Below are positions 42,610 through 51,495 of a DNA stretch of 64,000 nucleotides, piece by piece. The position numbers and the translations under genes were made by a program. The stretch comes from CAIQIA01 sp945861105. GTDB lineage: Bacteria; Cyanobacteriota; Cyanobacteriia; PCC-6307; Cyanobiaceae. Positions within the stretch are counted from its first letter, which is position 1, and each line of letters begins with the position of its first letter. Below the pieces are notes generated by a model. That model was given only the letters and a program-made list of their open reading frames with translations, made no database searches and was not told the DNA's origin. The stretch covers positions 62,001 to 126,000 of the forward strand of contig CANLCC010000001.1 of the NCBI GenBank assembly GCA_947488815.1, given 5' to 3'.

Positions 42610-44184
42610 TTAAGATACTCTTCTCACTAGAATCGCAATGGATGTGCAAGGGAATCCATCAACAGATAGGTTGAGTTGTGGATAAGGATATTCAGGACTG
42701 TCCTGGTGAAACGTGCTTTCTGAGTGGGGCGGGCTAGGCTGGAAGGAGTTATTCAATCCTGGATGATAGCTGTAGGGAGGTATGTCAACGTACCCGTCAA
42801 TAAATGCTTTTCCGCGACTCAAATCAAAGGGGCATAGCTCATAATGTGCCCCACCTCCATTCTCATTCAGAGAATTGAGCATATCAACCAGGGTCACACG
42901 GAAATCTCCTTCATTGAAAAGCACTGTCTCCCAGTTGTCAATAGTTGATTGTCCCGATAAGTCATATTCTGTTGTGTGCACAGCCATTCCACCTGGTTTG
43001 AGGCAGCGTGCAGATTGGGCAATAAAATGCAAGCCCTGACGCTTGGATCCGAGATGCTCCAACGCACAGGATGACCAGACAAAATTAAAGCGATCGAAAA
43101 AAGTTGGAGGTATATTGTTCATATCAGCAAATTCAAAGCTCATCACTTTGTCCATTCGCTCCTTCGTTGCGAGCCACTCATGCTTTGCCTGTTCAAGGTT
43201 GGCAGTGTGCTGATTTGTGTCTGACCAACCCTTGCCTTCAATGATGTGAGGTGGAGCATCCGTGATCAAAAGACCGTCTACAAAATTGGCAAAGCAGCTG
43301 GCCAATGGCTCAGTCCCACATCCAAACCCAAGGCCGGTAGTGCCGGCACTGAGATAACCATGGTCGTAGAGAACTTGGATTGTATAGGTCCACTCCCAAA
43401 TCTTGCGAAGTTTAAAATTGTTAGAGCGCAAAGAGGCGGAAAGTCTTCGATGCCATGACGAATAGATATCTGATGAAGTGCAGAGGCGGCATGTTGCGAG
43501 GACCTTCTCGCTGTTGGCAGATACTGAATCACCTATTGGTGACCAGTCAAGAGCCTTGGGGGAGTCGAGCTTCTCAAGCTGCCATGCCAATGCCTTGATG
43601 TTGGCCTTCATGATCTGAAGGTCTCTCGCCAGTTCACCTGTCGCAGAAGTGTTGGGGCTCTCTGCAGACTCCCAGCCTTTCACGTCAATTAGTTGTCGTA
43701 TCAGTGCATCAAGCTGATATCGACTTGCTGCAATTAGACTGCTTGCCGGCTTGGCTGGGGAGTCTTTTCGTGGCCTATGCTGAGGTTGCTCAATCTGCAG
43801 GTCCTTGATGATTGCCAGCAGGCTATTGAGATGGTCAGCGTCGATATTGTGCCGACTCGTCGTTGGCATGGTGATCAGCCTAGTCCTGACGATCGATAAA
43901 ACTTCATTGGACCAGAGTAGGGAATACCTCTGCTTTTTGAGTTTGCCGCAAATCTCATCAGGCCACTGATCAATTAAGCCACGATGGAGAACCCAGTAGC
44001 TAGGTTTCCAGCTGCCGTCATAATCGCTGTAACTGCAATACCTGATGTTGCTGTTGTTTAGTTCAAATCCTTCGGGTCCTACCACCCCACGACCCATGGG
44101 AAAATTATCGACCGCTGAGGAGGCCTCAATCCAGAGCGGGTCTTGCATGGAATCATGTGTAGTTTGCGAGATCTTACCATGCAT
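42610..44184 (-). CDS. SAM-dependent methyltransferase with long N-terminal region
   Basis: 524 residues from ATG at 44184. The C-terminal half is a class I methyltransferase: GLGFGCGTEPLAS (motif I) near residue 283, FADMNNIPPTFF near 350, FVWSSCALEHLGS near 367 and LKPGGMAVHTTEY near 390. The first 270 residues match nothing I know; they include a helical stretch with SAKPASSLIAASRYQL-like sequence. It lies in the most AT-rich part of the window, with codon use unlike the flanking core genes, so it was probably acquired. It most likely methylates a surface glycan, possibly capping it. The 158 bases to the next gene hold nothing I can identify. Confidence 0.75.
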   Translation of the reverse strand: MHGKISQTTHDSMQDPLWIEASSAVDNFPMGRGVVGPEGFELNNSNIRYCSYSDYDGSWKPSYWVLHRGLIDQWPDEICGKLKKQRYSLLWSNEVLSIVRTRLITMPTTSRHNIDADHLNSLLAIIKDLQIEQPQHRPRKDSPAKPASSLIAASRYQLDALIRQLIDVKGWESAESPNTSATGELARDLQIMKANIKALAWQLEKLDSPKALDWSPIGDSVSANSEKVLATCRLCTSSDIYSSWHRRLSASLRSNNFKLRKIWEWTYTIQVLYDHGYLSAGTTGLGFGCGTEPLASCFANFVDGLLITDAPPHIIEGKGWSDTNQHTANLEQAKHEWLATKERMDKVMSFEFADMNNIPPTFFDRFNFVWSSCALEHLGSKRQGLHFIAQSARCLKPGGMAVHTTEYDLSGQSTIDNWETVLFNEGDFRVTLVDMLNSLNENGGGAHYELCPFDLSRGKAFIDGYVDIPPYSYHPGLNNSFQPSPPHSESTFHQDSPEYPYPQLNLSVDGFPCTSIAILVRRVS

Positions 44185-44258
44185 ACGGCGTGGCCCATGG
44201 ATACGAGTCGGCGAGAGCTATTGCGTAAGTGCGAAGCGATACTTTGTAAGAATAATTT

Positions 44259-45044
44259 TCAGATTAGGAAAGGTAGATATGGACGCTCCCTTTGAAGCAG
44301 CCTTAATGCTCCAATCATGCCAAAGAGGTTCAGTAACAGCATGATGAATATTTTGTTCCATTCAAGATGGCCGTTGATCATCACCTCACGGATTGGCCCA
44401 ATCAGTTGGTAGATTGGATTCCAGTCGGCGGACCAGCCAAACCTGCCGAGGCTTTCCCTGTAGTACAAGATTGGAGACAATAGAAAGACCAGCTGGAGAG
44501 CAATTGGAACAAGCTGGTAAAGATCGCGATAGCGAGCGCCCAGGAGGCAAATGACCATGGGTAGCCAGAGCATAAAGACCAGCAAATTAAATAGAGGTAG
44601 CCACCCGAGCGTGAGCAGGTTAAAAACAATCTGACTTTTTATAAATGCAAGGACAAAAATAACAAGAAAGAAGGACTGGAAGAAGGTCTGAAGGTGAAAT
44701 GACCACTCTTCCAGCACATAAAAAAACGGATTGAGATTAGTATTCTTCAGGTGGTTGGTGTTGTGCTCGAGCAGATTTGGGGCCGAGCTAATGCTTGAGG
44801 AAAGTGAATTCCAGATTACAAGGCTGATGCCGAGGTAAACAACGTAGTGCCTGAAGTCAGAGACTTTGAATACGGTTCCATACACAGCAGCCAGCGTTCC
44901 GATTGAGAGTAGATTTGAAAAACCCAGCCAGAAGCTGCCGAGGAATGTCCGGGCGAAGCGTGCCTTTGTCCGTGCGGTAGCAGTGAACCACCAGACGCGA
45001 CGGGACTTCCAGGCATCTCGAATTGTGTCACGCATGGTGTTCAT
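44259..45044 (-). CDS. ABC-2 type polysaccharide export permease (Wzm/TagG-like)
   Basis: 261 residues from ATG at 45044 (ATG 45035 is an alternative), overlapping the end of the ATPase gene. Six hydrophobic segments follow the N-terminal amphipathic region (RDAWKSRRVWWFTATARTKARFA, typical of ABC-2 polysaccharide permeases); PFFYVLEEWSFHLQTFFQ and LLSPILYYRESLG are characteristic. With the adjoining ATPase it should export lipid-linked O-antigen or another polysaccharide across the inner membrane. The composition is AT-rich (20 of 60 bases are G/C in 44221-44280). Confidence 0.9.
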   Translation of the reverse strand: MNTMRDTIRDAWKSRRVWWFTATARTKARFARTFLGSFWLGFSNLLSIGTLAAVYGTVFKVSDFRHYVVYLGISLVIWNSLSSSISSAPNLLEHNTNHLKNTNLNPFFYVLEEWSFHLQTFFQSFFLVIFVLAFIKSQIVFNLLTLGWLPLFNLLVFMLWLPMVICLLGARYRDLYQLVPIALQLVFLLSPILYYRESLGRFGWSADWNPIYQLIGPIREVMINGHLEWNKIFIMLLLNLFGMIGALRLLQRERPYLPFLI

Positions 45045-45777
45045 GGTAATACCCCAGGGCATTCTCTAGGTTGTCATCGCAAACGATGCGACCCTGATCA
45101 AACACAAGGCCACGTTTGCAGAACTGCCTGAGCAGCTCGTCTGAATGAGATGCCATGATCAATGTCCCAGCGCCGTCAATGAACGCGCGCATGCGTTCCT
45201 GGGCGCGAACCTGAAACTGACTGTCTCCAGCACCAAAACCCTCATCAAGGGCCAGGCACTCATGTTGAAAACCAGTGAGTACCGAAAACAACAGTCTTGC
45301 CGCCATGCCCTCGCTGTAGCCCTTCACAGGAAGATGAACAAAGTCCCCAAGGCCTGAAAACTCCACCACCTCGTCGAGAAATTGGCGGAAGCCCTTCAGA
45401 TTGCCCCTGACGAGCAGATAGTGCGCCTTGACTGCCTGGACACCGCTTAATTCAGGGCTGGTGATGAAGCTCTTCTGAATCATCGGATGGACTGTTGCAT
45501 AGGCCTTCAGACGGCCAGATGTAGCGGTGTAGATACCCGAGACCAGTTTCAGGAACGTCGACTTGCCCGCGCCGTTGTGACCAATCAAAGCCACTCGTTC
45601 CCCACTGCAGATGCGGCAAGTGATGCCACGTAATGCTTCAACTTCAGCTCCGGTCGAGGAACGGCGCAAGGCTCCGCCGGTCACTGATCGAAGCAGGACA
45701 TTTTTCAGGCTCCTGGTTTCCGTGGTCCAAACGGGGATTCGCAGCCATACATCGTCTGTTTCTACGACTGTCTGCAT
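45028..45777 (-). CDS. ABC polysaccharide export ATPase (Wzt/TagH-like, short form)
   Basis: 249 residues from ATG at 45777. It has Walker A GHNGAGKST (66-74), signature YSEGMAARL near 155, Walker B CLALDEGFGAGD near 178 and the switch His in MASHSDE near 209. Partner of the downstream permease, with which it overlaps by 17 bases. It lacks the C-terminal carbohydrate-binding domain that long Wzt proteins use to recognise a capped O-antigen, so export here should not depend on a terminal modification read by the ATPase. Its start overlaps the end of the upstream glycosyltransferase by 16 bases. Confidence 0.92.
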   Translation of the reverse strand: MQTVVETDDVWLRIPVWTTETRSLKNVLLRSVTGGALRRSSTGAEVEALRGITCRICSGERVALIGHNGAGKSTFLKLVSGIYTATSGRLKAYATVHPMIQKSFITSPELSGVQAVKAHYLLVRGNLKGFRQFLDEVVEFSGLGDFVHLPVKGYSEGMAARLLFSVLTGFQHECLALDEGFGAGDSQFQVRAQERMRAFIDGAGTLIMASHSDELLRQFCKRGLVFDQGRIVCDDNLENALGYYHEHHA

Positions 45778-46868
45778 GCTTCGATGGCCTCCCGGATCTG
45801 TGCTTGCTGACGTTCGAGCGAAAGCTTAACAGCTAGGCACCGCCCTGCGGTTGCCAAGTCATGCCAGAGGGAGTGATCGCAACGCAGCCGTTCGATCGCC
45901 GTCGTAAAGCTGCTACCGCCATCATCCAGCTGAAAGAACAGCGAACTGCTGTTGTGGAGTTCCCGATGCACCGGGATGTCGCTTACCACCGTGGGAATCC
46001 CCTCGGCCTTGGCTTCCATCACTGGGTAATCAAATCCCTCCATCCGACTGAAAGAGGCGAGCAGCCACGCTCTGCGGACTTGCTCAATGAGTTCGGTCTG
46101 GCTGAGATGATCAATCAACACCAGCGCTTCGGGGTTGGGCAGCTGTTCTCGCTTTTGTTTCAGGTCAAGGGTCTGGCGACCCTCGCGTCCGATCACGATC
46201 ATGCGACCCCGCCAGCTGGATCCAGTTGTTTGTAGACGATGTAGAGCTTCGATCGCTCCGGCAACATTCTTGTTGCGATCATGCCGTGCCAGAATGACAA
46301 TGTCTTCGCTGTTCTGAGACGCAACGGCAGGGCGTTCAATGGCAATGCCATTTAAGACCACATCAATGCATTCGGCGTTGATGCCGTTGGCGATCAGTTG
46401 ATCGGCAACAAAGTTGCTGATGGCGATGATGCGTTTGGCGTGTCGAAGATGCACCGGCGTCCATAATTGATAGCGCCAGGTTGCTTTTCGGCTGTTGGAG
46501 ATGTAAAGCGGGGTCAGATCGTGACACGTGATCACCTGGGGTATGTCTGTTATGCCCAGAAGCGTGTCGCAGAAGGGGCTGTACACCACATCTGGGTTCT
46601 TGATCAGAAGACCACACTGCCTCGCCTCATCCAGGGCCTTGCGAGGATCCACCCCATGTTGTGCGAGCGAGAGCCGTTGTAACAGCTTCAGCCAGGCCCC
46701 ACTGGGATGAGAGTGGGGGAGATCGTTCCCCTGCTGACACCGGCAACGATTGCTTTCGGGGTCAACCAGCAATCGCGGGCCTGGAATCCCAGGCAGGACA
46801 CGTCGGAGGTAGCTGGTGAAGCCAGAAGCTCCGGGAATGTAGGCCAGCAGGTTTGTCAGCACCGTCAC
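45762..46868 (-). CDS. Glycosyltransferase family 4 (GT-B) protein
   Basis: 368 residues from ATG at 46868. GT4 features: VITCHDLTPLYIS near residue 112, IIAISNFVADQLI near 147, DIVILARHDRNKNVAGAIEAL near 188 and FSRMEGFDYPVMEAKAEGIPTVVSD near 275, with the E-x7-E pair. It should extend the polysaccharide exported by the adjacent ABC transporter. It overlaps the genes on both sides (4 bases with the upstream GT4, 16 bases with the ATPase), so this is one tightly coupled operon. Confidence 0.88.
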   Translation of the reverse strand: MTVLTNLLAYIPGASGFTSYLRRVLPGIPGPRLLVDPESNRCRCQQGNDLPHSHPSGAWLKLLQRLSLAQHGVDPRKALDEARQCGLLIKNPDVVYSPFCDTLLGITDIPQVITCHDLTPLYISNSRKATWRYQLWTPVHLRHAKRIIAISNFVADQLIANGINAECIDVVLNGIAIERPAVASQNSEDIVILARHDRNKNVAGAIEALHRLQTTGSSWRGRMIVIGREGRQTLDLKQKREQLPNPEALVLIDHLSQTELIEQVRRAWLLASFSRMEGFDYPVMEAKAEGIPTVVSDIPVHRELHNSSSLFFQLDDGGSSFTTAIERLRCDHSLWHDLATAGRCLAVKLSLERQQAQIREAIEACRQS

Positions 46869-48037
46869 AGATTGAGATCCTGCAGGCGCTTTTGCCAGAC
46901 TTTACTGGAGAACACCTCGACGTAACGATGCCGGCAGCTTTCGCATCGTGTGGCATAGCCAACGGGGTCCAGCACCGCCTGCATCGCTGCGCCTAGATCC
47001 GCAGCGTGCGTGGGGGGAACGGTGCTTCCGATCCTGAGGCCGTTCACCCAGGCCATGCCCGAGCGCCTGCGATCAAAGCTCAGCGCCGGAACGCCGCAGG
47101 CCATGGCTTCGAGCTGCACGATGCCGAAGGCCTCATGGCATGACGCGGAGGGTAGTACCAGCAGGTCTGCCTGGCGCAGCAGTGAAAACTTCTCGGACTC
47201 ATTCAGCCTTCCGTGAAAGCTGATGACAGTGTCCGCCTCTCTGTCTGGCTGTCCCCAGGCCAGTCCTTCAAGGAAGCGGCGTTGGCTCCCATCTCCGATC
47301 ACATCCAGCCTGGCGACACCGATCTGCCGACAAGCCTCGATCAGCCAGTCCACCCGCTTGTAGCTCTCCAGTCGACCGATGAAGATCACCCTGCCGCGCG
47401 GGGTTGGGGCAAGGCCCCTCTGCCGACGTTCACTCCACACAGTTTCCGCGGTTGCCTCCGTCTTCGGATCCAGGCAGCAGGGAAGCAGCACCAACCGGTC
47501 CGAGGGCACTCCTGCCTTCTGCAGTTCCAGGCACAAGGGCTCAGAGGTGCAGATCACTGGATCCGGACCCCAACGAACCCATGCCAGGGCCATGCTCTGA
47601 TAAAGCAGCAGCAGTCCACTCGACGCGGAGGATCCGCCCGTCTCCAGAAAGGCGTGCCACAGGGCAGCAATCCGTCGTCGCCTGTTCAGCAGCCTTGCCA
47701 GCCCAGCCAACAGCAGCACGGTGGGGCAGGGCAGATGCACCAGCAGTGGGTCGGATGACCACAGCAGCTGAATGAGGGAGCGACAGGGGAATGGCACAAG
47801 CACGTCTCCCCAGGCCCAGCTGACGACCTGACGACGCTCGTAATCCACCGTCAATGGATCCCCTTCCTCTCCCTTGCCAGTCCCCCGCAGGCTGACGCTG
47901 ACGCTGTCCCCATCCAGTTCGTGCCATCCCTGGCCCACCGCATGGACCACCCGTTCCACTCCGCCGTAGCCAGGGGGCCATTCGCGGGTCAGCTGGATCA
48001 GGCGATCGCGCCGGACCGGGCTGTGATCAGCGCCCAC
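46865..48037 (-). CDS. Glycosyltransferase family 4 (GT-B) protein
   Basis: 390 residues from ATG at 48037, overlapping the ribH stop by 11 bases. It opens with LIQLTREWPPGYGGVERVVHAV, a donor/acceptor glycine-rich start typical of GT4. Later motifs are RVIFIGRLESYKRVDWLIEA near residue 218 and LPSASCHEAFGIVQLEAMACGVPAL near 300 with the E-x7-E pair. It is GC-rich like the core chromosome, unlike the export genes downstream, so the island border may lie within the 45.8-47 kb region. Confidence 0.88.
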   Translation of the reverse strand: MGADHSPVRRDRLIQLTREWPPGYGGVERVVHAVGQGWHELDGDSVSVSLRGTGKGEEGDPLTVDYERRQVVSWAWGDVLVPFPCRSLIQLLWSSDPLLVHLPCPTVLLLAGLARLLNRRRRIAALWHAFLETGGSSASSGLLLLYQSMALAWVRWGPDPVICTSEPLCLELQKAGVPSDRLVLLPCCLDPKTEATAETVWSERRQRGLAPTPRGRVIFIGRLESYKRVDWLIEACRQIGVARLDVIGDGSQRRFLEGLAWGQPDREADTVISFHGRLNESEKFSLLRQADLLVLPSASCHEAFGIVQLEAMACGVPALSFDRRRSGMAWVNGLRIGSTVPPTHAADLGAAMQAVLDPVGYATRCESCRHRYVEVFSSKVWQKRLQDLNL

Positions 48038-48518
48038 CTGCGGCTGCTATCGCCCCCATCAGGCTGCCCATTTCCAGCGCCTGCAGCCCATAGCTCCAGC
48101 CCAGGTTGCTCTTGATGCCGGCGCGCTCGAGGGCCTGCTGCATCGTGTCGGTGGTGAGCACCCCGAAGATCACCGGCACACCCGTGTCGCGGCTGACCGC
48201 TGCCACACCCTTGCTCACTTCGGCGACCACCACATCGAAGTGGGGGGTGTCGCCGCGGATCACAGCACCGAGGGTGACGAGCACGTCGTAGCGGCCGCTG
48301 CGGGCCAGTTGCTGGGCGACCAGTGGAATCTCGAAGCTGCCCGGCACCCAGGCCACATCGAGCTGGCCGCTCTGGGGGCCAACATCAATGCCATGGCGAC
48401 CCAGACAGTCGAGGCAGCCGCTGAGCAGGCGACCCGTCACCAGATCGTTGAACCGAGCCACCACAACACCGATCCGCAGGGCGGCCGTGTCGGTGAAGCG
48501 ACCTTCGAAGACGGCCAA
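48027..48518 (-). CDS. ribH: 6,7-dimethyl-8-ribityllumazine synthase
   Basis: 163 residues. It condenses the pyrimidine intermediate with dihydroxybutanone phosphate in riboflavin synthesis. Family motifs are RIGVVVARFNDLVTGRLL, AWVPGSFEIPLVAQQL, GAVIRGDTPHFDVV (catalytic His) and FGVLTTDTMQQALERAG. It is four bases downstream of psbZ, a neighbour pair that is conserved in cyanobacteria. Confidence 0.97.
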   Translation of the reverse strand: MAVFEGRFTDTAALRIGVVVARFNDLVTGRLLSGCLDCLGRHGIDVGPQSGQLDVAWVPGSFEIPLVAQQLARSGRYDVLVTLGAVIRGDTPHFDVVVAEVSKGVAAVSRDTGVPVIFGVLTTDTMQQALERAGIKSNLGWSYGLQALEMGSLMGAIAAAGGR

Positions 48519-48522
48519 GGGA

Positions 48523-48711
48523 TCAGACCACGAAAAGGCTCATGCCCCAGTTGACCAGCACGAGGGCCACCCACACCAGGCCCCCCAGCAGGATCAGACG
48601 GTTGGAGCGGCCGCTGTCCTCGTTGCTGGCGTAAAGGACTGGAACGGCCACGATCAGCACGAACGACGCCACCACCAGGGCCAGGACGGTGAGGGTGTTG
48701 AGGATCTGCAT
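48523..48711 (-). CDS. psbZ: Photosystem II protein PsbZ (Ycf9)
   Basis: 62 residues from ATG at 48711, exactly the usual PsbZ length. Two membrane helices are separated by a short loop: NTLTVLALVVASFVLIVAVPVLYA, then ASNEDSGRSN, then LILLGGLVWVALVLVNW. PsbZ is a small thylakoid subunit of the photosystem II core next to CP43. It leads ribH, and an inverted repeat (48741-48760) lies 30-49 bases upstream of its start. Confidence 0.93.
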   Translation of the reverse strand: MQILNTLTVLALVVASFVLIVAVPVLYASNEDSGRSNRLILLGGLVWVALVLVNWGMSLFVV

Positions 48712-48740
48712 GGCTGAGCGCGATCGTCGGCAACTGGCAC

Positions 48741-48760
48741 GCCGCATTCTTCCATGCGGC
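48741..48760. repeat. Perfect inverted repeat between psbZ and mutS
   Basis: GCCGCAT (48741-48747), loop TCTTCC, ATGCGGC (48754-48760): a 7-bp perfect stem. It lies in the psbZ leader/promoter region and contains the ATG at 48754 that would be the alternative mutS start. It could be an operator or a 5' UTR hairpin. Confidence 0.45.
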
Positions 48761-48855
48761 GACGACCCTGCGACGAGCCGCTTCACAGCTTGTGGCCATC
48801 GCCGGGATCGTCCCCCCGGGGGCTGCCTAGCATCGCGGCCGCACTTGCAAGGGCC

Positions 48856-51495
48856 GTGGCCGTCCAGGGCAGCCTGTTTCCCGATCCCCCGGCCGGGTCG
48901 GACGAGCCCGAGGAGGCTCCCGTGCGCCGCCGTTCCCATCCTGGGACGCGGACCCCTCGGACCCCCGCTGAGTCCCCTGAGGACCCGACGGAGGACGAGG
49001 GGCAGGAGGCTGTGACTTCAGCTGCCGAGGCGGATCTGCCCCGCTGGCATCGCCACGATCTGGTGCCGCCGGAGGCGCTGACGCCGATGCTCCGCCACTA
49101 CGTCGAGCTCAAGGCGGCCCATCCGGAACGCGTCTTGCTTTACCGGCTCGGTGACTTCTTCGAGTGCTTCTTCGAGGACGCCCTGCTGGTGTCGCGGACG
49201 CTTGAGCTGACCCTCACCGGCAAGGAGGGCGGTCGTGCCGTCGGTCGGGTGCCCATGGCCGGCATTCCCCACCACGCCGCCGAGCGCTACTGCGCCGAGC
49301 TGGTGCGTGGTGGCCATGCCGTCGCCCTCTGCGATCAGCTCGAGACGGCGCCATCCAAGGCTGGCGCCCTGCTGCAACGGGCGGTGACCCGCGTGCTCAC
49401 CCCTGGCACCGTGCTGGAGGAGGGTCTGCTTCCCGCCCGCAGCAACAACTGGCTGGCGGCCGTCGTCGCCGGGCCCGAGGGTCCCTGGGGGCTGGCCGTG
49501 GCCGATGTGTCCACCGGCGAGTTCCGCCTCGTGGAGGGGAGCGACGCCGATTCCCTGCGCCAGGAGCTGCAGCAGCTCGACGCGGCAGAACTGCTGCTGC
49601 CGGGGGAGGGCCCCCTGCCGGAGTGGTTGCCTGAACGGCTGCGCTGCACCCGGCCGGGGCGCACCGCCTTTGAACGGGGGGCCGCCGACCGCTGCCTGCG
49701 CCAACGGTTCGGCCTGGCGACCCTGGATGGTCTCGGTCTGGCGGCCTGTCCGCTGGCGCTGCGGGCGGCCGGGGGGCTCGTGGCTTATCTCGATGACAGC
49801 CAGCCCGGCCATACGGTGCCGCTCGAGCGACCGCTGCTGCGAGCCGGCGTTGATGCCCTCGCCGTCGATCCCCAGACCCGCCGCAACCTCGAACTCACCG
49901 CCACCCAGCGCGATGGCCAGTTCGCCGGCTCCTTGCTCTGGGCCATCGACCGCAGCCTCACCGCCATGGGGGCCCGCTGTCTGCGGCGCTGGCTTGAGGC
50001 GCCGCTGCTGGACCTGGAGGCCATCGAGGAGCGCCAGGAGGCCATCGCCCTGTTCGTGGATCGGCGCCCCCTGCGCCAGGCCATCCGCCGCCTGCTGCGG
50101 CCCATGGGCGACCTGGAACGCCTGGCGGGTCGCTGCGCCGCCGGCAGCGCCGCCGCCCGTGACCTCAATGCCATCGCCGACGGCCTCGAACGGCTGCCTG
50201 CCCTGGCGGAGCTGCTGGCCGAGGCCGCCCGCGGCCACCTGGCGCCGCTGGCCGACCTTGACAGCACCCTGGAGGCCCTGGCGGTGACGATCCGCCATCG
50301 GCTGGTGGATCAGCCACCGTCGACCCTGCTGGAGGGCGGCCTGATCCATGACGGTGTCGATGAGGAGCTGGATGATCTGCGCAACCGGCTGGATGAACAG
50401 CAGAACTGGCTGGCGGAGGTTGAACGGCGTGAACGTCAGGCCAGCGGCAACGCCAACCTGCGCCTGCAGTTTCACCGCAGCTTCGGTTATTTCCTCAGCG
50501 TCAGCCGGGCGCGGGCGGCGCGGGTGCCGGACCACTGGATCCGCCGTCAGACCCTCAGCAATGAGGAGCGGTTCGTCACTCCTGAACTCAAGGAGCGGGA
50601 GGGACGCATCCTGCAGCTGCGCAGCCGCTGCCATCAGCGGGAGTACGACCTCTTCAGCGCCCTGCGGACGGAGGTGGGGGAGCAGGCCGCTCCGATCCGC
50701 GCCGCGGCCCGGGGGGTGGCGGCCCTTGATGCCCTCTGTGGCCTGGCCGAACTGGCGGCCACCCAGGGCTACTGCCGACCGCAGCTGGAGCGCAGCCGCC
50801 GCTTCGAGGTGCAGCAGGGTCGGCATCCGGTGGTCGAACAGCTGTTGGTGGACACGGCCTTCGTGGCCAACGACGTGGCCCTCGGCGCCGGCGAGGCCCC
50901 CGATCTGATCGTGCTCACGGGGCCCAACGCCAGCGGCAAGAGCTGTTACCTGCGCCAGATCGGTGTGCTGCAACTGCTGGCCCAGATGGGCAGCTGGGTG
51001 CCGGCCCGGCGGGCCTGCATCGGTCTGGCGGACCGGGTGTTCACCCGTGTGGGTGCCGTCGACGACCTGGCCAGCGGCCAGTCCACCTTTCTGGTGGAGA
51101 TGGCCGAGACGGCCAACATCCTGCGCCATGCCAGCGACCGTTCGCTGGTGCTGCTCGATGAGATCGGCCGCGGCACCGCCACCTTCGACGGTCTCTCGAT
51201 CGCCTGGGCCGTGGCGGAACATCTGGCGCAGGTGCTGCAGGCCCGCACGGTGTTCGCCACCCACTACCACGAGCTCAACGCCCTGGCGGCCGAACTGGCC
51301 AACGTCGCCAATGCCCAGGTGCTGGTCGAGGAGCATCCCGACGGCCTGCGGTTTCTGCATCGCGTCATCCCCGGTGGCGCCAGCCGCAGCTATGGCATCG
51401 AGGTGGCCCGGCTCGCCGGGGTGCCAGCGGCGGTGGTGAACCGGGCGCGCCAGGTGCTGCAGCGCATCGAGGCCGGTCAGCAGCCGTCCGCCTGA
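48856..51495 (+). CDS. mutS: DNA mismatch repair protein MutS
   Basis: 879 residues from GTG at 48856 (AAGG 5 bases upstream; starts MAVQGSLFPDP); ATG at 48754 is possible but falls within an inverted repeat. MutS binds mismatches and recruits repair. Domain I has the LGDFFECFFEDA mismatch-reading motif with the Phe-X-Glu; the ATPase has Walker A GPNASGKSCYLRQIG, DDLASGQSTFLVEM, Walker B SLVLLDEIGRGTATFDG and the FATHYHEL motif. A variable acidic/proline-rich segment precedes domain I. The end overlaps the convergent cobH gene by 19 bases. Confidence 0.96.
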   Translation: MAVQGSLFPDPPAGSDEPEEAPVRRRSHPGTRTPRTPAESPEDPTEDEGQEAVTSAAEADLPRWHRHDLVPPEALTPMLRHYVELKAAHPERVLLYRLGDFFECFFEDALLVSRTLELTLTGKEGGRAVGRVPMAGIPHHAAERYCAELVRGGHAVALCDQLETAPSKAGALLQRAVTRVLTPGTVLEEGLLPARSNNWLAAVVAGPEGPWGLAVADVSTGEFRLVEGSDADSLRQELQQLDAAELLLPGEGPLPEWLPERLRCTRPGRTAFERGAADRCLRQRFGLATLDGLGLAACPLALRAAGGLVAYLDDSQPGHTVPLERPLLRAGVDALAVDPQTRRNLELTATQRDGQFAGSLLWAIDRSLTAMGARCLRRWLEAPLLDLEAIEERQEAIALFVDRRPLRQAIRRLLRPMGDLERLAGRCAAGSAAARDLNAIADGLERLPALAELLAEAARGHLAPLADLDSTLEALAVTIRHRLVDQPPSTLLEGGLIHDGVDEELDDLRNRLDEQQNWLAEVERRERQASGNANLRLQFHRSFGYFLSVSRARAARVPDHWIRRQTLSNEERFVTPELKEREGRILQLRSRCHQREYDLFSALRTEVGEQAAPIRAAARGVAALDALCGLAELAATQGYCRPQLERSRRFEVQQGRHPVVEQLLVDTAFVANDVALGAGEAPDLIVLTGPNASGKSCYLRQIGVLQLLAQMGSWVPARRACIGLADRVFTRVGAVDDLASGQSTFLVEMAETANILRHASDRSLVLLDEIGRGTATFDGLSIAWAVAEHLAQVLQARTVFATHYHELNALAAELANVANAQVLVEEHPDGLRFLHRVIPGGASRSYGIEVARLAGVPAAVVNRARQVLQRIEAGQQPSA

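Larger units (their letters stand above)
41099..48037 (-). other. Surface polysaccharide export island
   Basis: Six co-directional genes (GT4, GT4, Wzt-like ATPase, Wzm-like permease, methyltransferase, GT4 in transcription order), most of them overlapping, between ribH and tRNA-Gly. GC content drops steeply in its middle (42.3-45.1 kb), unlike the flanking genes. No integrase, transposase or flanking direct repeat was seen. The function, assembling and exporting an O-antigen-like polymer, follows from the ABC pair plus the transferases. Confidence 0.75.

Noticed and set aside
49018..51360. 780-codon open frame on the minus strand
   Set aside because: It is a GC-driven shadow of mutS with a Gly/Gln/Pro-rich translation and no domain.
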